Part shown: positions 11,441 to 22,276 of the stretch, piece by piece
How positions within the stretch are numbered: the first letter of the stretch is position 1
Layout: every line of letters begins with the position of its first letter
DNA from: Flammulina velutipes
Taxonomy: Eukaryota > Basidiomycota > Agaricomycetes > Agaricales > Physalacriaceae
Length of the DNA: 64,000 nucleotides
Assembly: GCA_011800155.1 (NCBI GenBank)
Contig: CM022368.1
Coordinates: forward strand, 186,001 to 250,000
Direction: 5' to 3'
Program-made: the position numbers and the translations under genes
Notes under the pieces: generated by a model
The model's input: the letters and a program-made list of their open reading frames with translations, nothing else
What the model was told of the DNA's origin: nothing
Databases searched by the model: none

Positions 11441-12290
11441 TACATTTTCCGCGTGTATTTCAATTTGTTTTAAACTGGCAGAACGTTAATGTCCAAACCC
11501 TCAAGTTATGATTCTCCGTACACTATGATTCTGAAAAGCGCAAAGCAGAAACTGGACGTTCCTTGATAAGTATTCGCAATGAGAGCCCCCGTATTCGTTT
11601 AGATTGTCCGTGGACGTAGTTCCCGCAGACGGAATGCACGACGGTGAGTTGACGCGCCGAAATTTCAGCTTGATGGTTCCTTTGAAGGCCTCCGTAATCT
11701 CCCTTTCTTCTTCGTCTGTTCCGAAACGTGTTCCCTGCCATTAGCTGTTCTGAGTTACGTTCTATGAGTTTGAATGGGGCTATGACTACGGCAAGGGCTT
11801 ACTTGGAAGTTGGAGATATCGTCGAGCTCGTCGACTGACGGAGACAGAGTCTTGCAAACGGCCTTATGTAACAACAAAGTTGAGGTTAGACGCCGACTGT
11901 CAAAGAACGATAACACATACATTAAATCAGCACAATTTCCTCATACCCTGTAGTCTCCGTCGCGCTGTGATCGATCGTACCGCCTCTGGCATCAACAATA
12001 ATGGTTCCTTTGGAATCCTAATATGCGCCACATAAGCAAAAAGAAACCCGAAACAGATGTAGATAAACGAACCATATCACTCCCGGAGACTGTTCCATGG
12101 GAAACACAAAAATACTTCGAGCACAAGTGAGTCAAGGTAAAAAGTATGGAAGCGCTGTGCACCTACATACCTCGTGACAGGAGCAGCTCCCGGCTCCAGC
12201 TTGAAAAACGATGCGCCGGGGAACATTGTCCCGATATCAAAAGCAAGAACGAGTTTACGCCGTCATACGCGCGGGAGGCCTGTCACAACA
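11441..12290 (-). pseudogene. Hsp70-like (ASKHA ATPase domain) pseudogene
   Basis: Read on the minus strand, spliced pieces resemble the fungal Hsp70-like family. Near 12240-12170 FDIGTMFPGASFFKLEPG matches the N-terminal phosphate-1 motif (FDxGTTxSGxSxxxLxPG). Near 12000-11930 GTIIVDARGGTIDHSA matches the phosphate-2 motif (VDAGGGTxDxSA), followed by YEEIV. Near 11735-11640 RFGTDEEEREITEAFKGT, then LKFRRVN and NLNEYG, match the later nucleotide-domain segment. About 150 residues normally found between the two phosphate motifs are absent, and at ~12255 the frame needs one extra T to join. It is therefore internally deleted and frameshifted. Fungal members are often lineage-expanded, and roles are mostly unknown. 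Boundaries are approximate. Confidence 0.55.
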
Positions 12291-12299
12291 TGGTCTGTT

Positions 12300-14819
12300 T
12301 TAAACAACGGAATGGAGCTCATGCATACCTCTATATAGCCACTCTGAGCTTTCGTGAAGGCTTCGATGGTCCTGGGACACACCAGGATGTCAATACTATG
12401 CATTCCACCATCTAAAAATAGCTACTTACAAGCTCCCCGTCAGATAGCCACTTCGTTGTCATTTCAGAAAGTACAACGTCGCGCTTGAGTGTTCCCATTC
12501 GCGAAGGGATGACATCTGGACCACCGTCCAAAACGAATAACGTCAGAAGACAAACACTTGTCCGTCCTCATGCGCGCGTGTCTGCGTCGAGAAACCCGAA
12601 TGGTAGCAAATCTGTGCAAGAAAGCAAACTTCGACATTCCAACAAGGAAAGGGCGACCCGGCAGCCTCGCAGCTTGAGGAAAACAAGTTGGTTTCCTTAC
12701 TCCTTCCCACAGAGATTTGGGGGAACGTCAGGTTTCTGCCTACATAATGTGGCGCTACACGCTCAACGGGCAAGTTATCGCCTTTCAAAGTGCTATGGAG
12801 TCCTGTATATCGCGCGATTTATGGTCTGCATGTTCGCCAAGCCACTTGGAGGTCATACATGGAGAAACAGCCGTTTTCAAAATGCAAAACCAAGTTCCAT
12901 GGTGTGGCGCACCTAAAATAAAAGCTCAGAATAAGCTATCAGGAATGAGAAATGTACCTACTGGAGGAGCCATATGTGGATTTAAACGTCGCTTACAGGT
13001 CCTTTTATGGATTGGGACAACTCTGTCTCTGGAGTCGCAGCCAAAAGCGGCTGAGGGGATTACACCTTGCGCCGTTCTCACCAGACTCCGACCTCGTTGT
13101 GATGACCTAAGCTAAGATGACCAAGAGTACGCGCAACGACAGCCACCTCACCAGTCTGGACGCGAGATCGACAATCAGAAACTGGCGGTCGATAAATGGT
13201 CTTGGCGGCAACTTGTAATTAGAGATTGAGACGTCCAACTTGTCTTTGGATGCTCACCTAATCACACTGTGTCCCCTACGCTGTTTCACCCCACTACGCC
13301 GCCACTCCTGCCCGTCCAGTTCAAGGATTCGAACATCGGCTGAAGTTTTCCCTGTTCATTCTCGACACTCGATGCCCAGCACGGCTCGCTGGTGCTCGTA
13401 CCGTCTCGATTACCCTAGTACTACGTTCACTGCTTTCATCCTCCCGAGCGCGCCAGATGCTTCGTGCAGTCGCTACGTGTTCCGTCTGCGAGGGTACAGA
13501 AATGTACGGTCGTCGTTCGGTCGTGTTTCCTTTTGGTAAATTGTAAGGAACGAGACGTCCGGCAAACGCATCGAGCTGGGACGTCCATCGCCAACCTAGC
13601 GTTCTTCGGAGCTTCGATAATGCCGAACTAAACCATACGATCTTGAGAATCTGTCAACGCTGCAAGATTGCATTGTCGCCCACTGTGTTTACGATCCCGG
13701 CGGATAGGGAGACGAAATGGATGTCCTACAGTTTCGCGGTAGCTAGATTTGTTCGATGCCCGAAATGTTACGACCCGTCACTGGGATTTCTGCTGGATGT
13801 GCATTCTTGAGATGAGAGCGAGCCACGGCCATCTGGCACTAACGCGAATCTAGTTTATCGCCAAATTCGACATAGATAAAATGGGAAGACTCACAAGATA
13901 TCTGCCTCGCTGTCCCACACTCCTAGCTTCCTTTCTTCCTGTATTCCTCGAGCAGATCCGCACCGTCCTGGGATATCCGTCGCGAAGCTTGTGTTGTCTG
14001 TCGCGCCTGGCGGCTTCAATAGCACCGAAGTATTTGTCGAAGAGGTTCGACAGGATCGCCACACGAACGCGAGGGTTGGTTTCGGGGAAAGCACATGTTT
14101 GGAGTAAGGCTAGCGACAAGTCAAATGTGATGTATTCCAGACAACGAAAATGCGGACCTCGGGGGCGTCATGGCGGACAAGCGCTTCACTGGGCCCATTC
14201 CAGCGTGGGTCGGGCAGAGGGAGGATACGGGCTGTATTTTTGATGTGTCGTGTCGTGTCTTGCTAGGGGATAGGAATGGGCTGCATTCAGGTCACCGAGG
14301 GTAACGCAAAGCAGGACGAGACGCTCTGCTATCCATTGGGCCGGCTACCGCTTCAGTCATCCTAGAGTAGATCGAGACAGATGTTAGGAACGCATCGACG
14401 GGCAACGCTGATCCACGAACTGGCGAGTACTGGAGTGTCCACGAATTTCTGCAATGGCAATCGAGCTCGTCCTGTTCGATGATTTCGCAGAGAATCCGAC
14501 ATAGATTTACAAAATAGCAGATGGTGGTCAAGAAGAACGGTTACCGGGGCCGCCGGACCGGTGCTAGAGCGTGGCGTAGATTGTTCACCGCTCTCAGACA
14601 TCGAACGATAACACAGCCAAAACTCCGACTACATACTACCACCACGAGCGCTTTGAAATATTTCTGGCATGTGGACTGTAATTCAGTGGACAGAGGAAGA
14701 ATACAGCAAAACCAAACCTTACTTAAATGTTTGTACTGGATCATGGTTCGAAGTTTGGACGTTTCAGCCAGTTCAACGAATTAAAATACAGGCGGAAAAT
14801 GTAGGTCACGTTCAGTATA
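12300..14819. other. gene-poor stretch with decayed coding pieces
   Basis: Minus-strand fragments such as VVLSEMTTKWLSDGEL and GGMHSIDILVCPRTIEAF (12490-12330) look coding and may be the upstream part of the Hsp70-like relic or a separate dead gene. Bases 13665-14130 duplicate 8340-8890. Nothing else could be assigned. Confidence 0.4.
13665..14130. repeat. diverged duplicate, copy 2 (pair with 8340-8890)
   Basis: Same order of shared blocks as copy 1. On the minus strand 14119-13900 has the longest open piece, containing ETNPRVRVAILSNLFDKYF and AIEAARRDRQHKLRDGYP. This looks like a real exon of an unidentified gene; the matching piece in copy 1 is frameshifted. Confidence 0.5.
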
Positions 14820-15321
14820 CTAATTAAATTTCTCAAACACAACCCAGTACCGTTCATCCTGGTCATAACCAGTCTTGATTATGGTACCCTGCTAAGAACG
14901 AAATGTCAGTTACGCAGTCCCTAGGAATCACATGTATGAACATACCAAATGCAGCTTAGACTCGGAGCTATCTATGACTTCACCGTTTGCCGTGGTGAGT
15001 GCAAAGACCTCACCACCATCATGATCATAGGTCCAATACTCTGGTTTATACAGGTGATAAACATCCGTGTCGGGGTTCAACTCGCCCGCTTCATCATAGT
15101 CACTGACTGCATTGAACGCACATCCTGAACCAGCTTTCCATGGTTTTCCATCGCCCTTCTCGCCGATCTGTTTTACTATCACAGTATGTGTTAACTCCGG
15201 TCTGCCCGCAATGGTTAGCATAGTTGATAAGTGAAATGAAAATTAAGGTGTACACAGCGTGGGCGACGAGGGCAGATGCGAGGACGGCTACCACTAGCTT
15301 AAGAGAAGTGGGGAAGTACAT
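14820..15321 (-). CDS. small secreted protein, family copy C (inverted)
   Basis: Three exons (15321-15254, 15201-14946, 14888-14820) encode 130 aa with introns of 52 and 57 bp at phases 2 and 0. The signal peptide MYFPTSLKLVVAVLASALVA is followed by HAV. Family signatures are LNPDTDVYHLYKP, VFALTTANGEVIDS and IKTGYDQDERYWVVFEKFN at the end. One cysteine is present. The upstream region on the minus strand (15322-16020) repeats the promoter, the 5'-UTR 'cttcatacgctggtaagc' donor block and more distal sequence of copies A and B, so this is an inverted copy of the same unit. Function unknown. Confidence 0.75.
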
Positions 15322-16251
15322 GGTTGGATGATGTCGGTCTTAGTTGATGATTATACGGCCTATAATAATCTGATCAGCCAACGTCCGAACGATAGACTTC
15401 GCCGGAAGCTTACCAGCGTATGAAGGTAAGTTAAGAAAGCGGATGCAAATTTGAACACTGAAAACTATGGCTTTTAAATGTATGAGATACGCCGAAGAGC
15501 TCAACCAGACCCTTACTATCGCAACCGTCGTGAAAGTCGTTGCAGTGTCACAGTCGTAGTTGCTGCATTCAGGTGGTTATCATTTTGTTGTGGCCGACCC
15601 TCGTGACAATAATGAAGGAATTGAAGATTGACTTCTCCTAGCGATCACCTTCGGAGATCTCCGCCGCTGAGAAGGTAGAGATGGAGCTTTTGATGCAGTG
15701 AATGGAGCGACGAAGGCTGTAAAGCTCCGAAAACAGACGAGGCGATATCGTGAAAGTGCTGCGTTGATAGTCATAATCACGAGCCAAACGTTTAAACCCC
15801 AGTAAGTAAAGTAATAGAGTGAGACCACGGCAAGAAACGCGGCAAACTTCCGAGAAAGTCCAAGGGCCGCCACAACAACGACCGATCTTCATGACAATGG
15901 ACGTCTCCTAGGGATCGCAGTCGTAGTTCAATATTGTTAAGGAGATAAAGGAGGGCGAGAATACATCAGTATCCAGAGCCGAGCATTTAAGGGCGGTGAA
16001 CTGAGCGACGAAAGTAGGCTTCGAGACAGAAAAGATAGACGTAGTCATTGAAAGCACTGGAAGAGTATTACGGAATCAATGCGCTAGAGGACACTTATCT
16101 CTCATTTCTCGGATAGCTAAAGAAGATATGATGTTCGCAGTGGCCTTCGTATGTTCGTGGCGCTAGGAATAGAATGCTCGCACCGGCCCGAGTTACCGCT
16201 CATCGACGTCTTGATCTTCTACCCCTAAAGCGTTGAATTTCTTTCATCAAC
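15322..16251. other. shared upstream region between copy C and the protease gene
   Basis: Holds the minus-strand promoter of copy C (ATTTAAAAG at ~15479-15471) and inverted matches to the distal upstream regions of copies A and B (for example around 15900-16020). No gene seen. Confidence 0.45.
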
Positions 16252-16307
16252 CAAGTAAGCCATTCAACTCTCTTTCATTCATCCTCTTTACTAACTCCAC
16301 CCCAGTG

Positions 16308-17939
16308 ATGTCCAACAACCCCTACAACCTCAACCCAACATTCTTCGACGCCTGCCTAAACACGCCCTACACAGACCAAATCGAACTCTTCAAAGAACCC
16401 CTCGCATACTCCTCATCCGCCCGATCCCGCCTCTCCACCCCCTACCCACAGACATTCACCGACTTTTACGGAACACCAAGCAGAGGCGCATGTATCTACA
16501 AAACCGGTCCTCCATGGTCTAAACCCGAACCAAGCCTAGAAACATACCCCTTCCACCGCGAGATGCGTCCCATCCACGGGCACCCCATCACCTCCGCCTG
16601 GCGCAGCATCCTCACGGACACCCAGTCATACCTAGACGAGCGCGATATTCCATTCACCGCCCTAATGGGCTTTGGATTCGCCAACGAAAAGACTCCATCC
16701 CCATTCTGCCCTCTCCTCTTCATGATCGGCGTCCCACCCGACTCTCTCGATTTCCCAGCCGCAAAGACTGCTGCCGACCACGTCCAGAGGACAATCCTCA
16801 CCCAAGCCGGGTTTCCCGATATCGAGGTGGCCGTGCGGGAGTGGACAGTAAGCCTCTCCGGTGGAGGTCCAAAACTCCCTACGCTCGACATACTACTTGA
16901 TCCCATCGCCGAGTTCCGTCATCCCTTCGCATCGACCCTCGGTCTCTCCATCGCCCAGTCCGATACACCCGACGTAGAGGGCACCGTCGCCCTCTACTTG
17001 CGCCACAACGACAACATCCTCGCCATAACCACCGCCCACGTCGCCCGCCCAAAGCCAATAGCACCCATAAACGCCAACCTCCCCGAGAAAATCATCGCCC
17101 TCGGCCCCAAAGCCCACAACGCCGCCACAACCTCCATCATGTCCCAAATCAACACCCTCCACTGCAAATACGACTCCTCGCAGGATTCCATCCACAAGTT
17201 GGGTCTAATGCAAGGACGAGATACCACGGATGCCGTCGAGCGGATCAACGCAGAGATGAAGGAGGCAAAGCGAAACATCGGACTTCTAGACAAGCTTCAC
17301 AGTGAAGTGACGAAGCTCACGTCCAACCCGATCCAACGACACATCGGCTTCGTCCTCCACGTCGACCCCACCCTCGACTGGGCCGCCATCCAGCTCTCCT
17401 CCGACGCGTTCGACTGGGCCGAATTCCAGGGTAACAAGCTTTTCATCGGTGGGAACGTCAACGAAGACTATCGTTCCCTCATGTTCCCGCACCGCTCCGA
17501 CCGCGATATCTCCAATTACCCAGGATTCGGGCTCCTCCAAGTCTCCGACCACGTCCCAGAGAGCGAAATCCGCCAACCCACGCAACGCAACGTATATGGC
17601 GACAGCGCCATGCCCGTCATCAAGAACGGATCCTCCACTGGCACGACCGTCGGCTGGGTAAATGGGCTCGATTCGCTCGTTCGCTACCCCGATTGCGAGG
17701 CCACGTTCGAGACGACTATCCTATCCTACGGCGGGCCTCGTAGTGCCTTTTCGGATAAAGGAGACTCGGGAGCCATTGTCCTCGATAGAGAAGGTCGAAT
17801 CGTCGCGATGCTCAGAGGTGAGGGCGGTTCGAGGGACGTGACTGACGTTTCCTATGGGACTGCGTGGTATGACCTCGAATCACATATCCACGCAGTATTT
17901 CCAGGTTGCGTCCTCTACCCACTCGTCCCCGAAAAATAG
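16308..17939 (+). CDS. trypsin-like serine protease (PA clan), no signal peptide
   Basis: A single coding exon of 543 aa. The ATG at 16308 follows a probable 5'-UTR intron (16252-16305, GTAAGC...CCCCAG); the open frame upstream has no ATG. The N-terminal ~240 residues are a family-specific region starting near AYSSSARSRLSTPYP and GTPSRGACIYKTGPPW. The protease part has the chymotrypsin-fold triad in order: His244 in ITTAHVARP, Asp357 in LDWAAIQLS and Ser487 in DKGDSGAIVLD. A charged helical insert (~310-345) lies between His and Asp. No signal peptide or membrane segment is visible, so it probably acts inside the cell. Such proteins are common in agaricomycetes and appear lineage-expanded. 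Substrate unknown. The gene is not interrupted. Confidence 0.75.
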   Translation: MSNNPYNLNPTFFDACLNTPYTDQIELFKEPLAYSSSARSRLSTPYPQTFTDFYGTPSRGACIYKTGPPWSKPEPSLETYPFHREMRPIHGHPITSAWRSILTDTQSYLDERDIPFTALMGFGFANEKTPSPFCPLLFMIGVPPDSLDFPAAKTAADHVQRTILTQAGFPDIEVAVREWTVSLSGGGPKLPTLDILLDPIAEFRHPFASTLGLSIAQSDTPDVEGTVALYLRHNDNILAITTAHVARPKPIAPINANLPEKIIALGPKAHNAATTSIMSQINTLHCKYDSSQDSIHKLGLMQGRDTTDAVERINAEMKEAKRNIGLLDKLHSEVTKLTSNPIQRHIGFVLHVDPTLDWAAIQLSSDAFDWAEFQGNKLFIGGNVNEDYRSLMFPHRSDRDISNYPGFGLLQVSDHVPESEIRQPTQRNVYGDSAMPVIKNGSSTGTTVGWVNGLDSLVRYPDCEATFETTILSYGGPRSAFSDKGDSGAIVLDREGRIVAMLRGEGGSRDVTDVSYGTAWYDLESHIHAVFPGCVLYPLVPEK

Positions 17940-18910
17940 GCTCGCGCATGGTGAGATTGGCGCGCGAAGAAAGTCGATGTAGGGAGGGTAATTCGTCGAC
18001 GTCGTTTTCGAAAGCATGGAATGCTGCAAAAGTGTTAGAAAATGCTTGACTTGGACAGGTATAGCGAAGGCACGTACGTAGGTGCGCGAGCAATTTTGAC
18101 CGGTATTTTCAGCTGGAGCTAAAACGACCAATGAATACATGCACGGAATAACGAAAGTCAACGCACCGTCTCGTACTGCCTGTAGGATTTGGTTCGCCGT
18201 AAAGAATAATAAGAAACTGGCTGGTTGACAGTTCCGGGTCCATCTATCCTCGATGAACATGCACTAGCTGTGCGTTGGGTAAGTCGGAGCCACGAGCAGC
18301 GGTAGGAGATGCATACCGGGGCAGAGTGTACGCCGTGGTCGTTTTTGGAAGTCCCATGGGCGTCAATTTACACAGAGATGGAGATGTTCGCGGCGCAGAT
18401 ACGATGAGACAAGCTGTTCTGGCGTGTCGCGTAGAAGGAGCCTTGGTCTTGCGCGAGGGTACATAAGTTAGAATGCTGCATTTCGGGTAAGTCAGAGAAA
18501 CGAGCAGGAGGATGAAACGCACTGTTTTCTGTCAGAATCTCCTGTTCTTGCTCATTGGAGCTTCTCGCGTAGCAATGGTGTAATTGTGTCTGCCATCCGG
18601 GGACACGTAAAGATATTCCAGAATGAAATGTTGGAGGTCGCATTGACGGGCAGCGCAGGAGACTCGCGGGAGCGCTGCAAGGATGTTACAGATTGAATGC
18701 GCAGAAAGAGCAAGCCACTGCGTACGTCGTCCACAAGATGGCCATCGTGGTTCAAGGAAGACGAGGGTGCGCGCCGGCGGCCCGATTACCGCTCGTTCGT
18801 CTTGACCATCACCATCCCCGTAGTCCGTTTGCACGCTTGGATTGCCTAGACACTGGATTCCGTGCGCAAGAAACTTCATGGCATCGCTGGCCTCAAGAAA
18901 AATCGTTCGA
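17940..18910. other. gene-poor stretch, possible decayed minus-strand gene
   Basis: Minus-strand fragments look coding but shift frame: ANQILQAVRDGALTFVIPC (18190-18130), which is hydrophobic and recalls a membrane helix, and FILEYLYVSPDGRHNYTIA (18625-18565). Two local blocks starting 'gggtaagtcggagccacgag' (18278) and 'gggtaagtcagagaaacgag' (18487) are similar. No intact model could be built. Confidence 0.35.
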
Positions 18911-19298
18911 CCAAAGTACTGTACTCACATGTATGTAAGATACCAACCCGGGTCCGTAACGCACCTACCACCTGGATACCAGCCTAGCGTTTTGCGTTAC
19001 GTCTCTGAAATTAGGATACCATCCATTGCTTGGTGGCGCAAGTACCTCCCACATCGTCGCGAGAAGAGGCACCGGGCATGATGGAATGGGGTTGAATTGT
19101 GATTTCGAGGCTGAATAATAGTGTATTCAGTGAATTAAGACCTTGAAAAGTTATATAACTTGCGCCACAGTTCTTCGTAACGCACTATATGCTGGATACG
19201 ACCCCCGCGTTATGCGTTACTGACCCGCAAAATAGGATACGTAACCAGGCCTGCGTTACGCGTCACGTATCCTACATACATGTGAGTACAGTATTTGG
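18911..19298. mobile_element. MITE with subterminal GTAACGCA repeats
   Basis: The left end CCAAAGTACTGTACTCACAT and continuing GTATGTAAGATAC is matched by the inverted right end (CCAAATACTGTACTCACATG, TATGTAGGATAC), giving terminal inverted repeats of about 33 bp. The interior has five copies of GTAACGC/GCGTTAC on both strands, arranged as subterminal repeats. At 388 bp with no ORF this is a typical miniature inverted-repeat element. I could not define a target duplication, so the superfamily is open. Confidence 0.6.
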
Positions 19299-20869
19299 TG
19301 CGTGGGCTTGGCGCAATTCCTTTTGTTACGCTAAATCATTCTTCGTTCCAGAATTCCTCCCTATGGCGCGTCAGAGGCTGAAACGGAAATGCACCAGCGA
19401 ACCAATGTCACGCGGAACTAGCTTTCAATCAACGACATGCTTGCTGGTCACCCAGGAGCTCGGATTGCAATATCTGCAGTCCTGCCGCTCGAATAGCTCG
19501 GATGCGCCACAATGGCTGAACAGCACGAATTAACTTCAGTCCGAGGCCGTGGCCTTCCTCAACGCTACATATGGCTCCCATGTCGACCCCACCTGCGGCG
19601 TGCTCGAGACGCACATTTAGGCCGCAGGTGCAAAAATGTACAGCTTGGTACTACGTGCGTCATAGCTCTCCTCCATTTCCCTCCCCTAACGCCCATTTCT
19701 TAGTGCAAAGAACGCCAAATCGCGCGCTGGAAAAGTCCATGGACCGATCTCCCGTTTCAATCGCGTCTGTGGCATTCGACTGCTTTACAAGCAAGGATGT
19801 AAACCCCCTCCTTCTCGGCGAGCTAGACACCGCTAGGCGCGTCCACAACGTCCCTGTCGAAAATCTGTCCATCCGATTTATCCCATCGGAGAGCTGTGCA
19901 CAGTCTCCCACATTCCTGGCTGCGCGTCGAGTATTTGCGCCGATACAGTGAGTTATCGCCGTCGAGCATCCGCGTCCTCGTCTCATGCTGTGATTCCATA
20001 GATGGCAGTCAGACAACCCCGACACTGTTATCCGCTTCTCAGCCCGTGACGATGAACGACATGCAGTGTCTTCTCGGAACTGCTCACGCGAGAGGCGCTG
20101 GGATCCATTTCCACTTTCCCGATTCCAAAGAATTGACCAGCGGAGCAGATCGGGTTCTATGATACACGAGGGTTTGGAGGAGCTGGCGAAGCATGCGGAC
20201 CTTCCAGATACTACATCATACCACTACTCCATGGATGTTGGAATCCTGCCAGAATCGGTTTTGTCACATTCTCCGTCAGCGACGAGGATATGAGTGTCGA
20301 AGAAGCAATGGAGACATGCCGATCTCGACGGCGCCTGAGATGGTGGTACCGTCGTCTCCTTCCTTGCCTCCACCGGCAGAACTGGCAGCAGCGGGTCAGG
20401 TCAAATTCCGACGGGTTGACGGCTGGTTGCAAGGAACTCACGGAACTTCGCCGTGGTTGAGCCAACCTTGGATGAGCTGGTGTTGTTGGCGTGAAGATGA
20501 AGGCCAACATATCAGATGACGATAAAGTTGCTGGTCAGTCATTATTGTCTTCCTATCATCCATCGCATTGATAAATGGATTCCACAGGGCCGGGGCTGCT
20601 TCATCGGCTGCAAGATGGAAGGTGGATGAAGACGATACGAACACGTTGATCTTAGGCGCCACAGCGGGCGCAGGAGGAGGTGTATCCGACATGAAAGGAG
20701 AATTCAAGCGTACTAAGTATTATGAAGCGAAAGATGTACGATTGATATCTTGTCATTACAGGCATAAATGTAAAACATGACCATAAAAATTTTACCAAAT
20801 GACATTAATTCAACAGTACAAACGAAATGGTATGCTCTTCAAACACCCTCACATAAACCCATACCTGCT
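19299..20869. other. gene-poor stretch with coding relics
   Basis: Protein-like fragments appear in changing frames, for example AVAFLNATYGSHVDPTCGVL at 19543-19605, which ends at a stop. Frames near 20150-20350 read YDTRGFGGAGEACGPSRYY and RIGFVTFSVSDEDMSVEEAM. They are probably parts of a dead gene; the family was not identified. Confidence 0.35.
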
Positions 20870-21589
20870 CTACAGGATGAGAATACCAAGCAACGTCAAC
20901 AAAAGGGTGATCACAATCCCCACAATACCTCCCAACCTATCACACCTCAATCAGCCAAACGATGCCCTATCACAAAAGAATACGACGTACAACGCAATAA
21001 TAACGATGAGGATCCCAGGAAGCAGAACGTTCAAAGCGACGAGGAGGTTGAACAGGAGGAGCGCGATGGTGCCGATCAACGACACGGATACGGAGGACGC
21101 GTCAAGGGTGGCGCTAATACCCTGTCGACGCAAATATTTAGCACTGACACTGGCAGACATCGAGGGAGCAATAATTATACCTTGATAGTATCAGCAATGA
21201 CAGCCCCGACCTCATTCAGGTTATCCGTCGAGGCAACAACTCCCTGTGCATCGATACCAGTCAAAGATTCTTGAGCAGCCGTAAGCGCAGCAATGAGCTC
21301 GTCAAAGAGAGGATCGACATTCTCGTCGGTACGCTTCGCGAGTGTGTCTGTAGAAGATTTTACTGAGGTATGGAAAATTTTGAAGGAATAGTAGTTACTC
21401 ACCTATCTGAGGCAAGATAGTGTCAGTCTGGCCTTTGAGCGTGGTCAAGACACTCATGATAGCGTCGGTGCCGTCGACGGTATCATTCGTGGCGCGAGAG
21501 ATGGCGACGTTCTTGGAAATGGGGGTGGGGATGGCTTGCACCATGCCGAAGACGGAGAGAGCAACGAGGGCGATGCGAGAGAAGAACAT
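20870..21589 (-). CDS. hydrophobic secreted or membrane protein, copy 1
   Basis: Four exons (21589-21403, 21347-21181, 21121-20991, 20936-20870) encode 183 aa, with introns of 55, 59 and 54 bp at phases 1, 0 and 2. The signal peptide MFFSRIALVALSVFGMVQA precedes IPTPISKNVAI. The middle is helical and acidic (DPLFDELIAALTAAQESLTG). The last ~60 residues form two hydrophobic stretches, SLIGTIALLLFNLLVALNVL and GGIVGIVITLLLTLLGILIL, which run to the stop. This suggests membrane association or amphipathic self-assembly at a surface. No cysteines are visible, so it is not a hydrophobin. Function unknown. It is paralogous to the gene at 25121-25850, with the same exon layout. TATAAAAG lies at 21669-21662 on the minus strand. 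Confidence 0.7.
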
Positions 21590-21661
21590 GGCTAGAAGAG
21601 TAGAGGCGGTTGAAGAGAATGTGAGAAGTGTTGGATGACTTCCTCCTGTTTTGTTTCGACG

Positions 21662-21669
21662 CTTTTATA
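21662..21669 (-). promoter_or_regulatory. TATA box of hydrophobic protein copy 1
   Basis: TATAAAAG on the minus strand, 73 bp upstream of the ATG at 21589. It is conserved at 25935-25928 for copy 2 with the same following bases (GCGTCG). Confidence 0.6.
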
Positions 21670-22276
21670 CGTCTACCACCAGGTCTCCTCGGATAAGCGT
21701 ACCCTCGTACCAAACAGATGGTAATGACAAAGCCATGAAAAATTCCGTCGGCATAACGCTCGAACGATGTCCATGGCTGGCAACTGGGCTATTTCCTCTT
21801 GGCATGCCCCAGCCCAGTGAAGTCGCTTTGGTCGAAGAGGCCAATCTTCGATCAAAAGCACAGGTCAGTCGTCCCTAGGCCGTAGCATTTCAAGTCCATG
21901 ACAAGGACGGTGGCATTAGTGAGACGAGGAGCAACCAGAGTCAGAGGAGAGGATGGTTAGAAGGAAAACAGTTCGGCTATCGTTCCGCACGCAAACTGTC
22001 TCGTTACCCCGTACAAAGAAGGTAGGATCCAGTCGGGGAACACGGCCAAGCGGGGCAGTCGACGTGTCGTCCCTTTGAGGCAAAAGGTTCGCAAGCCTTT
22101 TATCTTTTCGTTTATATGCCCCTCCTTCGAAGTATCGGTGTACTCATAATCTACGTGTTCGCCTGTTTTGTTGTTTGACATTTCGGCCCATCCGTCTCAT
22201 CGGCACTGGCAATAATAGATAGAAAGCGGTCATCATTGACAAAGGAGTACGACATTGGTATGCAAGCCCTATCGGA

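Larger units (their letters stand above)
20870..22090. repeat. segmental duplicate, left copy (pair with ~25121-26460)
   Basis: The copy carries the gene at 20870-21589 plus upstream DNA. Shared upstream blocks in the same order include 'caggtctcctcggat', 'aaacagatggtaatgacaa', 'cggggaacacggccaag' and 'tccctttgaggcaaaag'. Orientation is direct. The right copy lies about 4.3 kb away, and the glycoprotein and tRNA genes lie between the two. Confidence 0.7.

Noticed and set aside
16496..17585. Long minus-strand ORFs opposite the protease gene
   Set aside because: Gly/Val/Arg-rich translations with no motif; they mirror the GC-rich third positions of the sense gene.
20777..21274. 165-aa plus-strand ORF
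   Set aside because: Antisense to exons 2-4 of the hydrophobic protein gene, low-complexity Asn/Gln/Arg content.
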